DNA of 64,000 nt from Thermoproteota archaeon (lineage in GTDB: Archaea > Thermoproteota > Methanomethylicia > Methanomethylicales > Methanomethylicaceae). The position numbers were made by a program, and so were the translations under genes. The notes under the pieces were generated by a model that was not told the DNA's origin, ran no database searches, and saw nothing but the letters and a program-made list of their open reading frames with translations. How positions within the stretch are numbered: position 1 is the first letter of the stretch; every line of letters starts with the position of its first letter. The stretch spans positions 95,302-159,301 of the forward strand of contig JAJHRG010000003.1 in NCBI GenBank assembly GCA_020832905.1. The letters run 5' to 3'. Of the stretch, positions 26,916 through 36,528 are shown in pieces.

Positions 26916-27596
26916 ATGCTTCTTTACTGGAAAGGCTGTATGTCAAGATATAGAACAAAAAGTATTGTAAAATCAGTAGAAAAAATTCTTTCTTACTTGA
27001 ATATAAATTACATAACTTTAGAAGATGAAGGTTGTTGTGGATCAATTCTTTATAGAACAGGACAAATTAAAGATGCAATAAAAATAACTGAAAAAAATAT
27101 TGAAAAATTAAAATCTTTAAGAATTAAAGAAATTATAACATCATGTCCTGGTTGCTTTAGAACTATGTTAAAAGATTATTCTAATTACTATAATATTCCA
27201 TTTCAAGTTTATCATTTTTCTCAATTCTTATTAAAATTTAAGGAAAAACTTAAATTAAAAGAGCTTAATGCTACTGTAACATATCATGATCCATGTCATT
27301 TAGGAAGACATATGGGAGTATATGAAGAGCCAAGAGAAATTATAAAATTAGTACCTAAATTAAAATTTATAGAAATGAAATATAATAGAAATAAAGCACT
27401 TTGTTGTGGATATGGTGGTGGTGTTAGATCAGTTTATCCAGAAGTTGCTATAGAAGTAAGTAAAAATATAGTAAATGAAATAGATAATAATATTGATTTT
27501 ATAATTACTTCATGTCCATTTTGTAAATATTCTTTATCAAGTAATAGAGTAAATGTATTAGATATTTCAGAATTAATAGCCATGGTGTTAGAATAA
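26916..27596 (+). CDS. CCG-domain iron-sulfur subunit, LutA/GlpC/HdrD-like
   Basis: Two cysteine-rich CCG domains are present: Cys near residue 9 with EDEGCCGSILYRTGQ and TSCPGCFRTM, then YHDPCHLGRHMGVYEEPR with ALCCGYGGG and TSCPFCK. Such domains bind noncubane [4Fe-4S] clusters or mediate electron transfer to a disulfide or quinone. Paired with the LutB-like gene (one-base overlap), it probably belongs to an L-lactate- or glycolate-type dehydrogenase. Confidence 0.85.
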   Translation: MLLYWKGCMSRYRTKSIVKSVEKILSYLNINYITLEDEGCCGSILYRTGQIKDAIKITEKNIEKLKSLRIKEIITSCPGCFRTMLKDYSNYYNIPFQVYHFSQFLLKFKEKLKLKELNATVTYHDPCHLGRHMGVYEEPREIIKLVPKLKFIEMKYNRNKALCCGYGGGVRSVYPEVAIEVSKNIVNEIDNNIDFIITSCPFCKYSLSSNRVNVLDISELIAMVLE

Positions 27597-28852
27597 TGGA
27601 TATTTTTGATTTAAAAAGAGAAGAATTTATTAAATGGATAAATGATGAAAATAGAAGAAAAGGAATTTCAAGAGCAGTATCATCATATGTAAGTGCAAAG
27701 GAATATGTTTTATCAAAAATGCCTGAACTTGAAAAAATAAGAAAAGAAGTAAGAAAAATTAAAGAAAAAAGTATTGATAATATATTTGAGCTTTTAAAAA
27801 TAGCTATGGAAAATATTGAAGAATCTCATGGAAATGCATATTTTGCTAAAAATTCTATAGAAGCTAGAAAAATAATTTTAGATATTATAGGAGAGAATAA
27901 ATTAATAGTAAAATCTAAATCATTAACATCAGAAGAAATTGAATTAAATGAATTTTTAGAAGAACATGGAAATAAAGTTATTGAAACAGATTTAGGAGAA
28001 TTTATAATACAATTAAGAAAAGAAAAACCAACTCATATAATAAATCCATCAGTTCATGTACCAAGAGAAGAAGTTGCAAAAACTTTTTCTAAATTAATTG
28101 GAAGAGAAGTAAAACCAGAAATTAAAGAATTAGTAAAAATTGCTAGAGAATATCTAAGAGATAAATTTTTTAAAGCTGATGTTGGAATTACTGGTGCAAA
28201 TGTTATTGCAGCTAATACTGGAACATTATTTATAATTGAAAATGAAGGAAATGCAAGATTTGTAAGTAATGCTCCTCCTATTCACATATGTATAGTTGGT
28301 ATAGAAAAAATTGTACCAACTCTTGAAGATGCTTTTAAAATTGTTCAAATATTACCACCATATGCTACTGGTATACCCATGTCTGCATATGTATCTATGA
28401 TTACAAGTCCAAGTAGAACTGCAGATATTGAAAAAACATTAGTTTATGGGGTTCATGGTCCTAAAGAATTACATGTAGTATTTTTAGATAATGGAAGATC
28501 AGAAGTAATTAAAGATCCTATATTAAAAGAAGCACTATATTGTATAAAATGTGGTGGATGTATGTATGAATGTCCAGTTTATAGAGTTGTAGGTGGAAGT
28601 TTTGGTTATAATTATTTTGGAGGAATAGGAATTATATGGAGTGCATTTACATCAGGTATGGAAAAAATAGCTGCTACGATTGATGTTTGTACTAAATGTG
28701 GAAGATGTAAAGAATTATGTCCTTTAGAAATAGATGTACCAAAAATGATTGAATATTTAAAAGCAAAACTTGTAGAAAAAGGATATATTTCAAAAAGACA
28801 TAAAGAAATAAGAGATAATATAATTAATAAAAATAATCCATTTGGAGAATAG
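27596..28852 (+). CDS. LutB/LldF-like iron-sulfur protein with LUD domain
   Basis: The N-terminal ~290 residues form a LUD domain (GITGANVIAANTGTLFIIEN, SPSRTADIEKTLVYGVHGP), followed by two [4Fe-4S] ferredoxin motifs, CIKCGGCMYECPVY and CTKCGRCKELCPLEIDVP. In bacteria LutABC oxidises L-lactate to pyruvate. Here LutA-like and LutB-like subunits are present; a LutC homologue is absent from the window. Electron acceptor is unknown. Confidence 0.88.
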   Translation: MDIFDLKREEFIKWINDENRRKGISRAVSSYVSAKEYVLSKMPELEKIRKEVRKIKEKSIDNIFELLKIAMENIEESHGNAYFAKNSIEARKIILDIIGENKLIVKSKSLTSEEIELNEFLEEHGNKVIETDLGEFIIQLRKEKPTHIINPSVHVPREEVAKTFSKLIGREVKPEIKELVKIAREYLRDKFFKADVGITGANVIAANTGTLFIIENEGNARFVSNAPPIHICIVGIEKIVPTLEDAFKIVQILPPYATGIPMSAYVSMITSPSRTADIEKTLVYGVHGPKELHVVFLDNGRSEVIKDPILKEALYCIKCGGCMYECPVYRVVGGSFGYNYFGGIGIIWSAFTSGMEKIAATIDVCTKCGRCKELCPLEIDVPKMIEYLKAKLVEKGYISKRHKEIRDNIINKNNPFGE

Positions 28853-28856
28853 ACAT

Positions 28857-28871
28857 TTTTATATATTTAAA
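28857..28871 (+). promoter_or_regulatory. Likely TATA box of the DUF47 gene
   Basis: TTTTATATATTTAAA stands 28-42 bases before ATG 28899, directly after the stop of the LutB-like gene. The spacing fits a transcript with a very short or no leader starting near 28890-28899, which favours ATG 28899 over TTG 28887. Confidence 0.5.
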
Positions 28872-28898
28872 GATTAAGTTAATACTTTGGTAAGTACT

Positions 28899-29576
28899 AT
28901 GTTTGGTGGTCATGTAGGTATATGGTTATCAAGACAAACTGAAAAAGAAGTAATAAGTTTATGTGAAGATCATTTATTTAAAGTATTTGAAGTAGTAGAT
29001 AAGTTTAATCAACTTATTGAAAAATATGTAAATAATGATGTAGAAAATTGTCATCATTTAGCAATAGAAATTTCAAATTTAGAAAGAGAAGCAGATCAAA
29101 TAAAGGAAAATATTATTGAAAAATTAATGAGATTATTATTTCATCCAATGGATCAAGATGAAATTATAAAACTTGTAACTACTGCAGATGATATAGCAGC
29201 ACATTTAAAATCTGCAACAAGAAAGCTCTTATGTACTACACCTCAAGAAGTTCCAAATAATATAAAAGAAGGATTAAAATCAATTACTCAATTATTAGTA
29301 GAAGAAAAAAATCGACTTAAAAAAACTATTGAAGCTTTTGTTTCTAAAGGTGATGTAAAGAAAATGGCAGAAGAAACTGAAAGAATTGAAGAAGCTATTG
29401 ATGATCTTAGAGTTGATTTATTAGCTCAAGTATTAAAATGGGGAGATAATTACAAGTATATAAGTAATTGGTTAATAATAAAAGAAGCTATTGAAAATAT
29501 TGAAAGTGCATCTGATGAAATGGAAAATACTGCTGATATATTAAGAGCAATGGCAATTCTTAGAAAATACTTATAG
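28899..29576 (+). CDS. DUF47/PhoU-like phosphate transport accessory protein
   Basis: An all-helical protein of the DUF47 (PhoU-related, PIT accessory) family: EISNLEREADQIKENIIEKL and a closing SASDEMENTADILRAMAILR are characteristic. These proteins accompany PiT-type phosphate permeases, and a PiT gene is indeed convergent with a 17-base overlap. The start could be TTG 28887 or ATG 28899. Confidence 0.85.
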   Translation: MFGGHVGIWLSRQTEKEVISLCEDHLFKVFEVVDKFNQLIEKYVNNDVENCHHLAIEISNLEREADQIKENIIEKLMRLLFHPMDQDEIIKLVTTADDIAAHLKSATRKLLCTTPQEVPNNIKEGLKSITQLLVEEKNRLKKTIEAFVSKGDVKKMAEETERIEEAIDDLRVDLLAQVLKWGDNYKYISNWLIIKEAIENIESASDEMENTADILRAMAILRKYL

Positions 29577-30571
29577 TAAATAACTTATAAAGAATAAATG
29601 TTAGTATTATATTAAAAGGAATAGTCATAATCCAATAAGAAATTAATTTTGCAGTTATTTTCATATTTATTGAACTTTTTGCTCCTCCAACTCCTAATAT
29701 TGATCCTACTGCTACATAAGATGTTGATATTGGTAATCCATATCCAAATATAAAGTATGGTAGTGTTGTAAATAAGTAAACTGTAGTTGCATTTGCTAAA
29801 CCTGCAGCTAATGCCATAAGTAAATCAAGTCTTGTAATTCTAAAAGCTAATGTTCTTATAACTTTTGGACCTAATATATATCCACCAATAATAATTCCTA
29901 TTGCTCCATAAATAGATAATAGTATCATAGCATTAAAATCTGGTATTTGTCCTAATTTACATGCAATAGTAATATAAACACCAGTTGCATTTGCAACATC
30001 ATTTGCACCAAAAGAATAAGCAGAAAATAATAGTGTAAATATTACTAAAATTCTTAAAATTTTTTCAGATTTTAATGAATATTTTCTTATTAAAAAATAA
30101 GATAATTTATAAAGAGAAAATGAAAGTAAAGCACTAAGTAAAGGTGATGTTATCCAACTTATAAAAATAGTTATTAATACTCCTAAATTTATTTCTGAAA
30201 AATATCGTGCTATTCCATATCCTAATAACTGCTGCAACTATAGAATGTGTAGTAGAAATAGCCATTCCTCTCATTGTAGCAAAAAATATCCATATATTTG
30301 CAGAAAGAACAATAATAAATGCTCCTAGAATATCAACTTCTGGTACAATACCTTTTCCAATAGTTTTCATTACCATATAACCCTGAAGTAAAGCTCCTAA
30401 TAATACAAATATTGCAAATAACATTAATGCTCTTCTTAATGATAATGCACCTGAACCAATTGCTGTACTTGTAGGATTTGCAGCATCATTTCCTCCTATA
30501 TTTATTGCCATTATAAATGATAGCAATAAGCCCAAGAAAAGTAATATTGTATCCATGTACAATAATATCAC
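29560..30571 (-). pseudogene. PiT-type inorganic phosphate transporter, single frameshift
   Basis: The first ~115 residues (INIGGNDAANPTSTAIGSGA, AISTTHSIVAAVI) are the N-terminal half of a PiT permease. Near 30222-30227 an extra base takes the frame away; the true continuation GYGIARYFSEINLGVLITIF lies in the next frame and runs to 29560, including the second repeat FGANDVANATGVYI. Without the extra base the protein would be about 335 residues with ten or so helices, normal for archaeal PiT. The start is uncertain (GTG 30571, TTG 30562 or ATG 30556). Recent lesion or sequence error. Confidence 0.82.
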
Positions 30572-30629
30572 CTTTTCTAAATCTAAAAAATAATAATACT
30601 TAAAAAAGATTTCCTAATAATTAAATATT

Positions 30630-31766
30630 ATGGAAATTCCATTATCACCTATATCTATGATTGAAATAATTAATAAAATAGAAAAAGAAAAAGGAATAAG
30701 AGTAATAAGATTTGATATTGCTGAACCAATGTTTACTCCTCCATGGGATGCAATAAGAGGAACAGTTAATGCTTTATTAAAAGGATATTATAGATATTCT
30801 CCAAGTCTTGGAATATTAGAATTGAGAAAAGCCATATCAAATTATTTAAAAGAAACAAGAAATTTAGATTATTCAGAAGATGAAATTTTAGTTACAGTAG
30901 GAGGAAAATTTGCAGTTTTTTCTTTTTTCCTTGGATTACTTAAACATGGAGATTATGTAGTATTATTAAGACCATACTGGTCAAGTTACAAAGCTATAGC
31001 TTTAATGCTTGGAATAAATACTTTAGAAGTATGGAGTAAAGATCCATATCATTTAGATGAAGAATCTCTTAAAGAAATAATGTCAAAAAGACCAAAGGCT
31101 ATTATAATTAATTCACCTAATAATCCAACTGGTGGTATTCTTGATATGAATGATATGAAATTATTAAAGGATTTAGTTGAAGATTATAATGTTTATATTT
31201 TATCAGATGAAGTTGATTGGGCTTATGTTTATGATGATAGAAAATTTATTTCACCTGCTTCTATTGAAAATCTTAGAGAAAAAACTATTGTTATTGATGG
31301 ATTTTCAAAAGTATTTTGTATGAGTGGATGGAGAGTAGGATTTGCTGCAGGACCAAAAGAGTTAATAGATAAAATGAAAATAGTTCAAGAACATACTGTA
31401 AGCTCACCAACTACTTTTGCACAATTTGGTTGTATATCTGCAATTGAAAAATATAGAGAATATATTCCTATCATAGTAAAGGAATGTGATAGAAAAAGAA
31501 AATTCATAGTTGAAAAATTAAATAAGATAAATGGAATTGAATGTCCTCTTCCTGAAGGTGGATTTTATGTTTATCCATATATAAGATTAGAAAAAAGTAC
31601 ATTAGAATTAGCACATTATTTATTATTAAATGGTGTAGCTGTAATTCCTGGAGAATTTTTTGGAGATAATAGAAATAGATTAAGATTATGTTATGCAATA
31701 TCAGATGAAGATATAAATATAGGAATAGATAGAATTTCAAAATCTATTGAAAAAATAAAAAAATAG
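30630..31766 (+). CDS. Class I/II PLP-dependent aminotransferase
   Basis: A 378-residue fold-type I enzyme: YSPSLGILELRKAI, INSPNNPTGGILD, SDEVDWAYVYDDRK, the PLP lysine in DGFSKVFCMSGWRVGF and RLRLCYAISDEDI. Only moderately similar to the aminotransferase at 8933-10096, so it probably differs in specificity. It is transcribed alone. Confidence 0.88.
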   Translation: MEIPLSPISMIEIINKIEKEKGIRVIRFDIAEPMFTPPWDAIRGTVNALLKGYYRYSPSLGILELRKAISNYLKETRNLDYSEDEILVTVGGKFAVFSFFLGLLKHGDYVVLLRPYWSSYKAIALMLGINTLEVWSKDPYHLDEESLKEIMSKRPKAIIINSPNNPTGGILDMNDMKLLKDLVEDYNVYILSDEVDWAYVYDDRKFISPASIENLREKTIVIDGFSKVFCMSGWRVGFAAGPKELIDKMKIVQEHTVSSPTTFAQFGCISAIEKYREYIPIIVKECDRKRKFIVEKLNKINGIECPLPEGGFYVYPYIRLEKSTLELAHYLLLNGVAVIPGEFFGDNRNRLRLCYAISDEDINIGIDRISKSIEKIKK

Positions 31767-31774
31767 AAATTACT

Positions 31775-31911
31775 TTATTCAGCTCTAAAATAAGAATCAC
31801 AATTTGGGCATTTAAATAATCCAATAGTAACTAGTTTTCTTCCTTTTGGAGCTAATGTCCATGTTTTTGTTGGAAAGGTTACTTCAGTTCTATATTTTGG
31901 ACATTTGTCAT
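31775..31911 (-). pseudogene. Cren7-like zinc-ribbon chromatin protein, start frame broken
   Basis: From 31903 leftward the frame encodes KCPKYRTEVTF, TKTWTLAPKGRKLVTIGLF and KCPNCDSYFRAE before TAA (31775-31777). The core WTLAPKGRK..IGLFK is the DNA-binding signature of Cren7, here flanked by two CxxC positions as in zinc-ribbon variants of Cren7. No start codon exists in this frame before an upstream TAA; ATG 31911 is one base out of frame (MT then KCP if one A were added). The second zinc cysteine is also replaced by tyrosine. Either decayed or affected by a sequence error. Confidence 0.65.
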
Positions 31912-32029
31912 TTATTTCATTTTAGATTAAATTTTTATCATAATCATAATTTTATTATAATAAAAATGATTACATCATAACATAATTTAAACTATAAATT
32001 TATATTTGTATGATATCATATGAGAAGTT

Positions 32030-32353
32030 ATGGTCAAATTCATAACTTCTAGTATATGTGGTAATACTAGTGAAATTTTTGCTGAAATTAAAAAAGATCA
32101 TGTTAATATTTCAATAAATTCTATATGTAAAAAAGTTATGGATTATTCTTTATTAATAAAAGAACTTTATTTAAAAGATGTTTTTACTGAAATAATAAAA
32201 AATAGAGTATATATAAAAGCATCTGAAGCTAAGCTTTGTCCTACATGTCTTGTACCATGTGGTGTTATTTATGCTTCATGGACTGAATTTGGATTAATTT
32301 CAAAAAATTTATTATCAAAATTTCCATCACAATGTATTTTATTTAAGGAATAA
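32030..32353 (+). CDS. Conserved archaeal cysteine-containing protein (DUF6951-like)
   Basis: The 107-residue soluble protein begins ITSSICGNTSEI and carries cysteines 10, 33, 73, 76 and 80, the latter as CPTCLVPCGVIYA followed by GLISK. This pattern recalls a small conserved archaeal family with 'SGICGfttei' and 'C..CPVP.G.ikA' motifs. Possibly an iron-sulfur or zinc protein; function unknown. The 3' end overlaps the convergent ACT gene by 11 bases. Confidence 0.6.
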   Translation: MVKFITSSICGNTSEIFAEIKKDHVNISINSICKKVMDYSLLIKELYLKDVFTEIIKNRVYIKASEAKLCPTCLVPCGVIYASWTEFGLISKNLLSKFPSQCILFKE

Positions 32354-32720
32354 ATTCTATTCCTTTGCTACTTAATATTTTAATAGCATTTTCCTCATCA
32401 TCTACTTTTATTACTACTTTATTATTATTCATAGAATATGCATAATCTATGTTTATTCCTTTATCACCAAATAATTTTGCTACTTCTGCTAATTTATCAA
32501 GATCGACTATTATTACATTACTTTGATTTACTGCCATATTAGCATTTCTTAAGGCATCAATTGCTTCATTAAATTTATCTACAATCATTCTTACTATTCC
32601 ATAATTTCCTGCTTCTGCTATTCCCATAGCAAGTACTTTTATCTTTTTTTCTTCTAAAATATTTAGTAAATTTGCTAATCTTCCAGGTTTATTCTCAAGA
32701 AATACACATAATTGCTTCAT
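32343..32720 (-). CDS. Tandem ACT-domain amino-acid-binding protein
   Basis: Two ACT domains in 125 residues: the first begins KQLCVFLENKPGRLANLLNI, the second INQSNVIIVDLDKLAEVAKLF onward. ACT pairs bind amino acids and regulate enzymes allosterically. The start overlaps the stop of the aryl-CoA ligase gene by four bases; such ACT proteins are habitually found with phenylacetate-CoA ligase-like genes, suggesting aromatic amino acid or 2-oxo acid sensing. Confidence 0.85.
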   Translation of the reverse strand: MKQLCVFLENKPGRLANLLNILEEKKIKVLAMGIAEAGNYGIVRMIVDKFNEAIDALRNANMAVNQSNVIIVDLDKLAEVAKLFGDKGINIDYAYSMNNNKVVIKVDDEENAIKILSSKGIEFIP

Positions 32721-34006
32721 AATAATCCCTTCTCTTTCCTTAAATCTATTATTCTTTGAGCTTTTCCTTCACTTCTTGGAATTTTTTTAGGTTCAACAAG
32801 TTCCACAATTGTATTAATTCCAAGAGCATCTCTTAACTCTTCTTCTAATTTTCTTTGTAACATAACAACATCTGTTAATTTATCTGTTTTAAAATTTTCT
32901 GCTACTTCTACTCTAACTATTAGCTTATCCATTACTCCTTCTCTATCTGCAATTATTTGATAATATGGAGAAAGTCCATTTGTTTTTAAAATAACTTCTT
33001 CTATTTGACTTGGAAATACACATACACCTCTAATTTTTAACATATCATCAGTTCTTCCAAGTATTCTCATTATTCTTGCAAAATTTAATCCACAATCACA
33101 TGAATCTTCTTCTAAAATTGTTATATCTCTTGTTCTATATCTTATAAATGGCATAGCTTCTTTCATTAATGTTGTAACAACCATTTCTCCTCTTTCTCCT
33201 GGCTCTAATACTTCACCAGTATTAGGATCAATTATTTCTACAATAAAGTAATCTTCCCATACATGAAGTCCATTTTTATATTTACATTCAATTGCAACGC
33301 CAGGACCTGTAAGTTCAGCCATACCATAAATATCATAAGCATTTTCTACAAAGTTTTCTTCTAATTTCTTTCTTGTATTTTCAGACCATGGTTCTGCTCC
33401 AAATATTCCAATTCTTAATTTTAAATCTTTTTTAGGATCTATATTTTCTTCTTTTGCAGTTTCTGCTAAATATAAAGCATATGATGGAGTACAACAAATA
33501 ACAGTTGTTCCCAAATCTTTCATTAATTTTATTTGTCTTTTTGTATTACCAGTACTTGTAGGAATAACTTTTGCACCTATTTTTTCAGCTCCATAATGAA
33601 AACCTAATCCTCCAGTAAATAATCCATAACCATAAGCTATTTGAATAACATCATTTGATGTTACACCAACTAATTCTAAGCATCTAGCACATAATTCTGT
33701 CCAATTTTCTAAATCTTTTTTTGTATATGCTACTATTGTAGGATTTCCTGTTGTACCAGAAGATGCATGAAATCTAATAATTTTTGAAAAATCTACAGCT
33801 AATAATCCTAATGGATAATTTTCTCTTACATCATCTTTTGTAGTAAAAGGAATTTTTTTAAGATCTTCTTTTGTTCTTATACTATCAATATCAATTTTTG
33901 AGAATTTTCTTCTATAAAATGGAGAATTTTCATAAGCATATTTTATAATAGCTCTTAATCTTTTATTTTGTAATTCAATTATTTCTTGTCTAGATAACTT
34001 ATACAT
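32717..34006 (-). CDS. Phenylacetate-CoA ligase family (PaaK-like) AMP-forming enzyme
   Basis: A 429-residue adenylate-forming enzyme: phosphate loop SSGTTGNPTIVAYT, YGMAELTGPGV, GERGEMVVTTLMKEAMPFIR-type core and RYRTRDIT, with the small C-terminal domain ending RSEGKAQRIIDLR. In archaea such ligases activate aryl acids formed from aromatic amino acids. It forms a translationally coupled pair with the ACT protein. One or more aromatic carboxylates are the likely substrates (inference). Confidence 0.9.
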   Translation of the reverse strand: MYKLSRQEIIELQNKRLRAIIKYAYENSPFYRRKFSKIDIDSIRTKEDLKKIPFTTKDDVRENYPLGLLAVDFSKIIRFHASSGTTGNPTIVAYTKKDLENWTELCARCLELVGVTSNDVIQIAYGYGLFTGGLGFHYGAEKIGAKVIPTSTGNTKRQIKLMKDLGTTVICCTPSYALYLAETAKEENIDPKKDLKLRIGIFGAEPWSENTRKKLEENFVENAYDIYGMAELTGPGVAIECKYKNGLHVWEDYFIVEIIDPNTGEVLEPGERGEMVVTTLMKEAMPFIRYRTRDITILEEDSCDCGLNFARIMRILGRTDDMLKIRGVCVFPSQIEEVILKTNGLSPYYQIIADREGVMDKLIVRVEVAENFKTDKLTDVVMLQRKLEEELRDALGINTIVELVEPKKIPRSEGKAQRIIDLRKEKGLL

Positions 34007-34099
34007 ATGTCTAGAGATATTATTAAAAGTTTTAATTTTTTTGGTTAATTTATTTTATCTAGAATAAAAAATTTATGTAAAAATAACAATAATTTAATT

Positions 34100-35485
34100 G
34101 TGAAGATCACTCTTATTCATCCACCAAGTTCAATGGACATTGAAACAATTTCAGTTCTTGGTCTTAGAGCACCACCATTAGGACTTGCATATATTGCAGC
34201 TGTTTTAGAAAAAGAAGGATATAATGTAGATATAATAGATGCAACTGCATTAGATTTATCTTTTGAAGAACTAGGAAATGAATTAAGAAGAAGAAATCCT
34301 GATATAATTGGTGTAACATCTATAACTCCTACAATATATGATGCTATGAAGACAATTGATATTGCAAAAAAATACTGTCCAAATGCTATTACAGTTATGG
34401 GAGGTTGTCATATAACTGCTTTACCTGAAGAGACTTTATTAGAATGTCCAAATTTAGATATAGGTGTAATTGGTGAAGGAGAAGCTACAATTATTGATTT
34501 AGTAAGAACAATAGAAAGTAAAAAAGACTTATCTGAAGTAGATGGAATTATATATAGAAAAAATGGAAAAATTAAAAGAAATAAACCAAGAAAATTAATA
34601 GAGAATTTAGATGAAATACCATTTCCAGCAAGACATTTACTACCATTAGATAAATATACTGTTTTAGGTGAAAGAAAAAGACTTGGAAATATTTTAACAA
34701 GTAGAGGATGTCCATTTAATTGTATATTCTGCTCATCATCTCAATTTTATGGAAGAAAATTTAGAGCAAGAAGTCCTAAAAATGTTGTTGATGAAATTGA
34801 AGAAGTAGTAAATAAATATAAAATAAAATCAATAGAAATTGTTGATGATAATTTCACTATTGATAAAAAGAGAGCATGGGAGATTGCTAAGGAAATTATT
34901 GATCGTAAATTAGATATTTGGTGGGCTTGTGGATCAAGAGTTGATTTAATAACAAAAGAATTATTACAAATATTTAAGAAAGCTGGATGTGGAGTAATAT
35001 ACTATGGAATAGAATCTGGTTCTGAAAGAATATTAAAGATACTAAAAAAAGGCATATCTCTTGAGCAAGCAAAAAGAGCAATTAAATGGGCAAAAGAAGT
35101 TGGAATGGAAGTTGTTGGTTCTTTTATAATTGGTGTACCAGGAGAAACAAAAGAAGATGTAATGAAAACAATAAAATTTGCAATAGATTCTGGATTAGAT
35201 TTTGCACAATTTACAGCAATGACTCCATATCCTGGTACAGAAATATACGAAATTGCTAAAAGAGAAAATCTATTAGTTACAAAAGATTGGTCAAAATTCA
35301 CTACAGTTAAGCCTGTTATGAGAACTAAAGAGCTTAGCGTAGAAGAAATATCTTCACTTATATCTCTTGCATATAGAAAATTCTATCTTAGAGCTTCATT
35401 TATTTTTAAGCAAATAATAAAAGGAAGATTTAAATGGCTACTACCAGTTGTAAAAAGTGGCTTAAAGCTAATAAAAAAATCATAA
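34100..35485 (+). CDS. B12-binding-domain radical SAM protein
   Basis: The N-terminal ~140 residues are a cobalamin-binding-like Rossmann domain (PPLGLAYIAAVLEKEGYNVD, VMGGCHITALPEETL). The radical SAM motif SRGCPFNCIFCSSS and SGSERILKILKKGIS follow. COG1032-type members are often methyltransferases or cyclases acting on lipids, tRNA or natural products. The GTG at 34100 is the only start that keeps the N-terminal strand. It overlaps the next convergent gene by six bases. Confidence 0.85.
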   Translation: MKITLIHPPSSMDIETISVLGLRAPPLGLAYIAAVLEKEGYNVDIIDATALDLSFEELGNELRRRNPDIIGVTSITPTIYDAMKTIDIAKKYCPNAITVMGGCHITALPEETLLECPNLDIGVIGEGEATIIDLVRTIESKKDLSEVDGIIYRKNGKIKRNKPRKLIENLDEIPFPARHLLPLDKYTVLGERKRLGNILTSRGCPFNCIFCSSSQFYGRKFRARSPKNVVDEIEEVVNKYKIKSIEIVDDNFTIDKKRAWEIAKEIIDRKLDIWWACGSRVDLITKELLQIFKKAGCGVIYYGIESGSERILKILKKGISLEQAKRAIKWAKEVGMEVVGSFIIGVPGETKEDVMKTIKFAIDSGLDFAQFTAMTPYPGTEIYEIAKRENLLVTKDWSKFTTVKPVMRTKELSVEEISSLISLAYRKFYLRASFIFKQIIKGRFKWLLPVVKSGLKLIKKS

Positions 35486-36037
35486 CTTTATAATTATGTC
35501 CATGTATTTTTCAAATTTTTTCAACATTTCTTTTTCTCTTATTGTTATTCCACTTTCTTTATCATCATGAAGTTTTTCTCCTTCATAAGCATTACAAATA
35601 AATGTTTTTGGATATTTTATTAATTCTATTATTCTTTCAAAAGAACCTGCATGAAAATATAATGTTATATCATTTATAAAAAGAATTTCACTAGGATTAT
35701 TTTCATAAATTTTGAATATATTTTCAATATTTATGGCATTTTTTCTTGCTAATTCTAATACTTCTTCTTTATTTTTTCCTTCTAATCTTGGTGCATACAC
35801 TATACTAGGTCTTAGGTATATTACCCCATTAGGAACAGACATTGTCCCTCCTAATACAATATCTTTAAAATATTTTTTTGAAGGAGCAAGATCTATAACT
35901 GTTATTTTTGATAGTGGAAAATATTTTATCATTTTATTTAAAATTTCTTCACAAAGTTTTGTTTTTCCTGATTTTACTTCTCCTTTAATTAATACTTTTT
36001 TACCAATAAAATCCTCAATATTATAATTTATTGGCAT
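35480..36037 (-). CDS. P-loop NTPase, 185 aa, unassigned
   Basis: A Walker A motif, GEVKSGKTK, occurs at residues 18-26, and a hydrophobic strand ending in aspartate (SEILFINDI) could be Walker B. The rest (FKDIVLGGTMSVPNGVIYLR, RPSIVYAPRLEGKNKEEVLE) does not match a family I know. It is soluble and probably binds ATP or GTP. It is adjacent to, but divergent from, the hydrogenase operon. Confidence 0.65.
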   Translation of the reverse strand: MPINYNIEDFIGKKVLIKGEVKSGKTKLCEEILNKMIKYFPLSKITVIDLAPSKKYFKDIVLGGTMSVPNGVIYLRPSIVYAPRLEGKNKEEVLELARKNAINIENIFKIYENNPSEILFINDITLYFHAGSFERIIELIKYPKTFICNAYEGEKLHDDKESGITIREKEMLKKFEKYMDIIIKL

Positions 36038-36174
36038 TTTATTCTCCCTTATAATAAAATAAGTTTTTTAGAATAAATTATAATAAGTTAATTATGATCA
36101 TTAATTTTGTAATACAAAGTATCCTAACGTGTACTAAAATATTTAAATTCTCATCATTATAAAATTCTTTTTTA

Positions 36175-36528
36175 ATGAAGAAATTAAAAAAGACATCAGA
36201 AGAAATTTCATTTATTATTGCAATGATATTTATGCTTATAGGTATTTTTGGATGTATAATACTATCTATCATTTTTATTTTTCCATTATTATTAATGTTT
36301 ATAGAAATAACTTCTATATCTCTTTTCTTTATGCTTATGTTAAGTTTAATTCCTTCTTCTTCTCCAGATAGAATAAATACTGAATCTATTTTTTATTGTG
36401 GACTTGCAAAAGAGCCATATATGAATAATGATAGTATTTATAGACCTATTGTTCCAATAATAAATTTACCATATGATGAAAATTGGAATGAATATTATGA
36501 TAAATCATATTTAAAGGTGGAAAAATGA
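36175..36528 (+). CDS. Small membrane protein heading the hydrogenase operon
   Basis: Two hydrophobic helices (about 12-35 and 37-58) precede a soluble tail of ~55 residues with FYCGLAKEPYMNN. This resembles, loosely, the 'EPY.CG' C-terminal tail of large hydrogenase antiporter-like subunits (HyfB/NuoL type), as though a detached piece of one. Its stop overlaps the start of the next subunit (ATGA), so it belongs to the operon. Exact function unknown. Confidence 0.6.
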   Translation: MKKLKKTSEEISFIIAMIFMLIGIFGCIILSIIFIFPLLLMFIEITSISLFFMLMLSLIPSSSPDRINTESIFYCGLAKEPYMNNDSIYRPIVPIINLPYDENWNEYYDKSYLKVEK

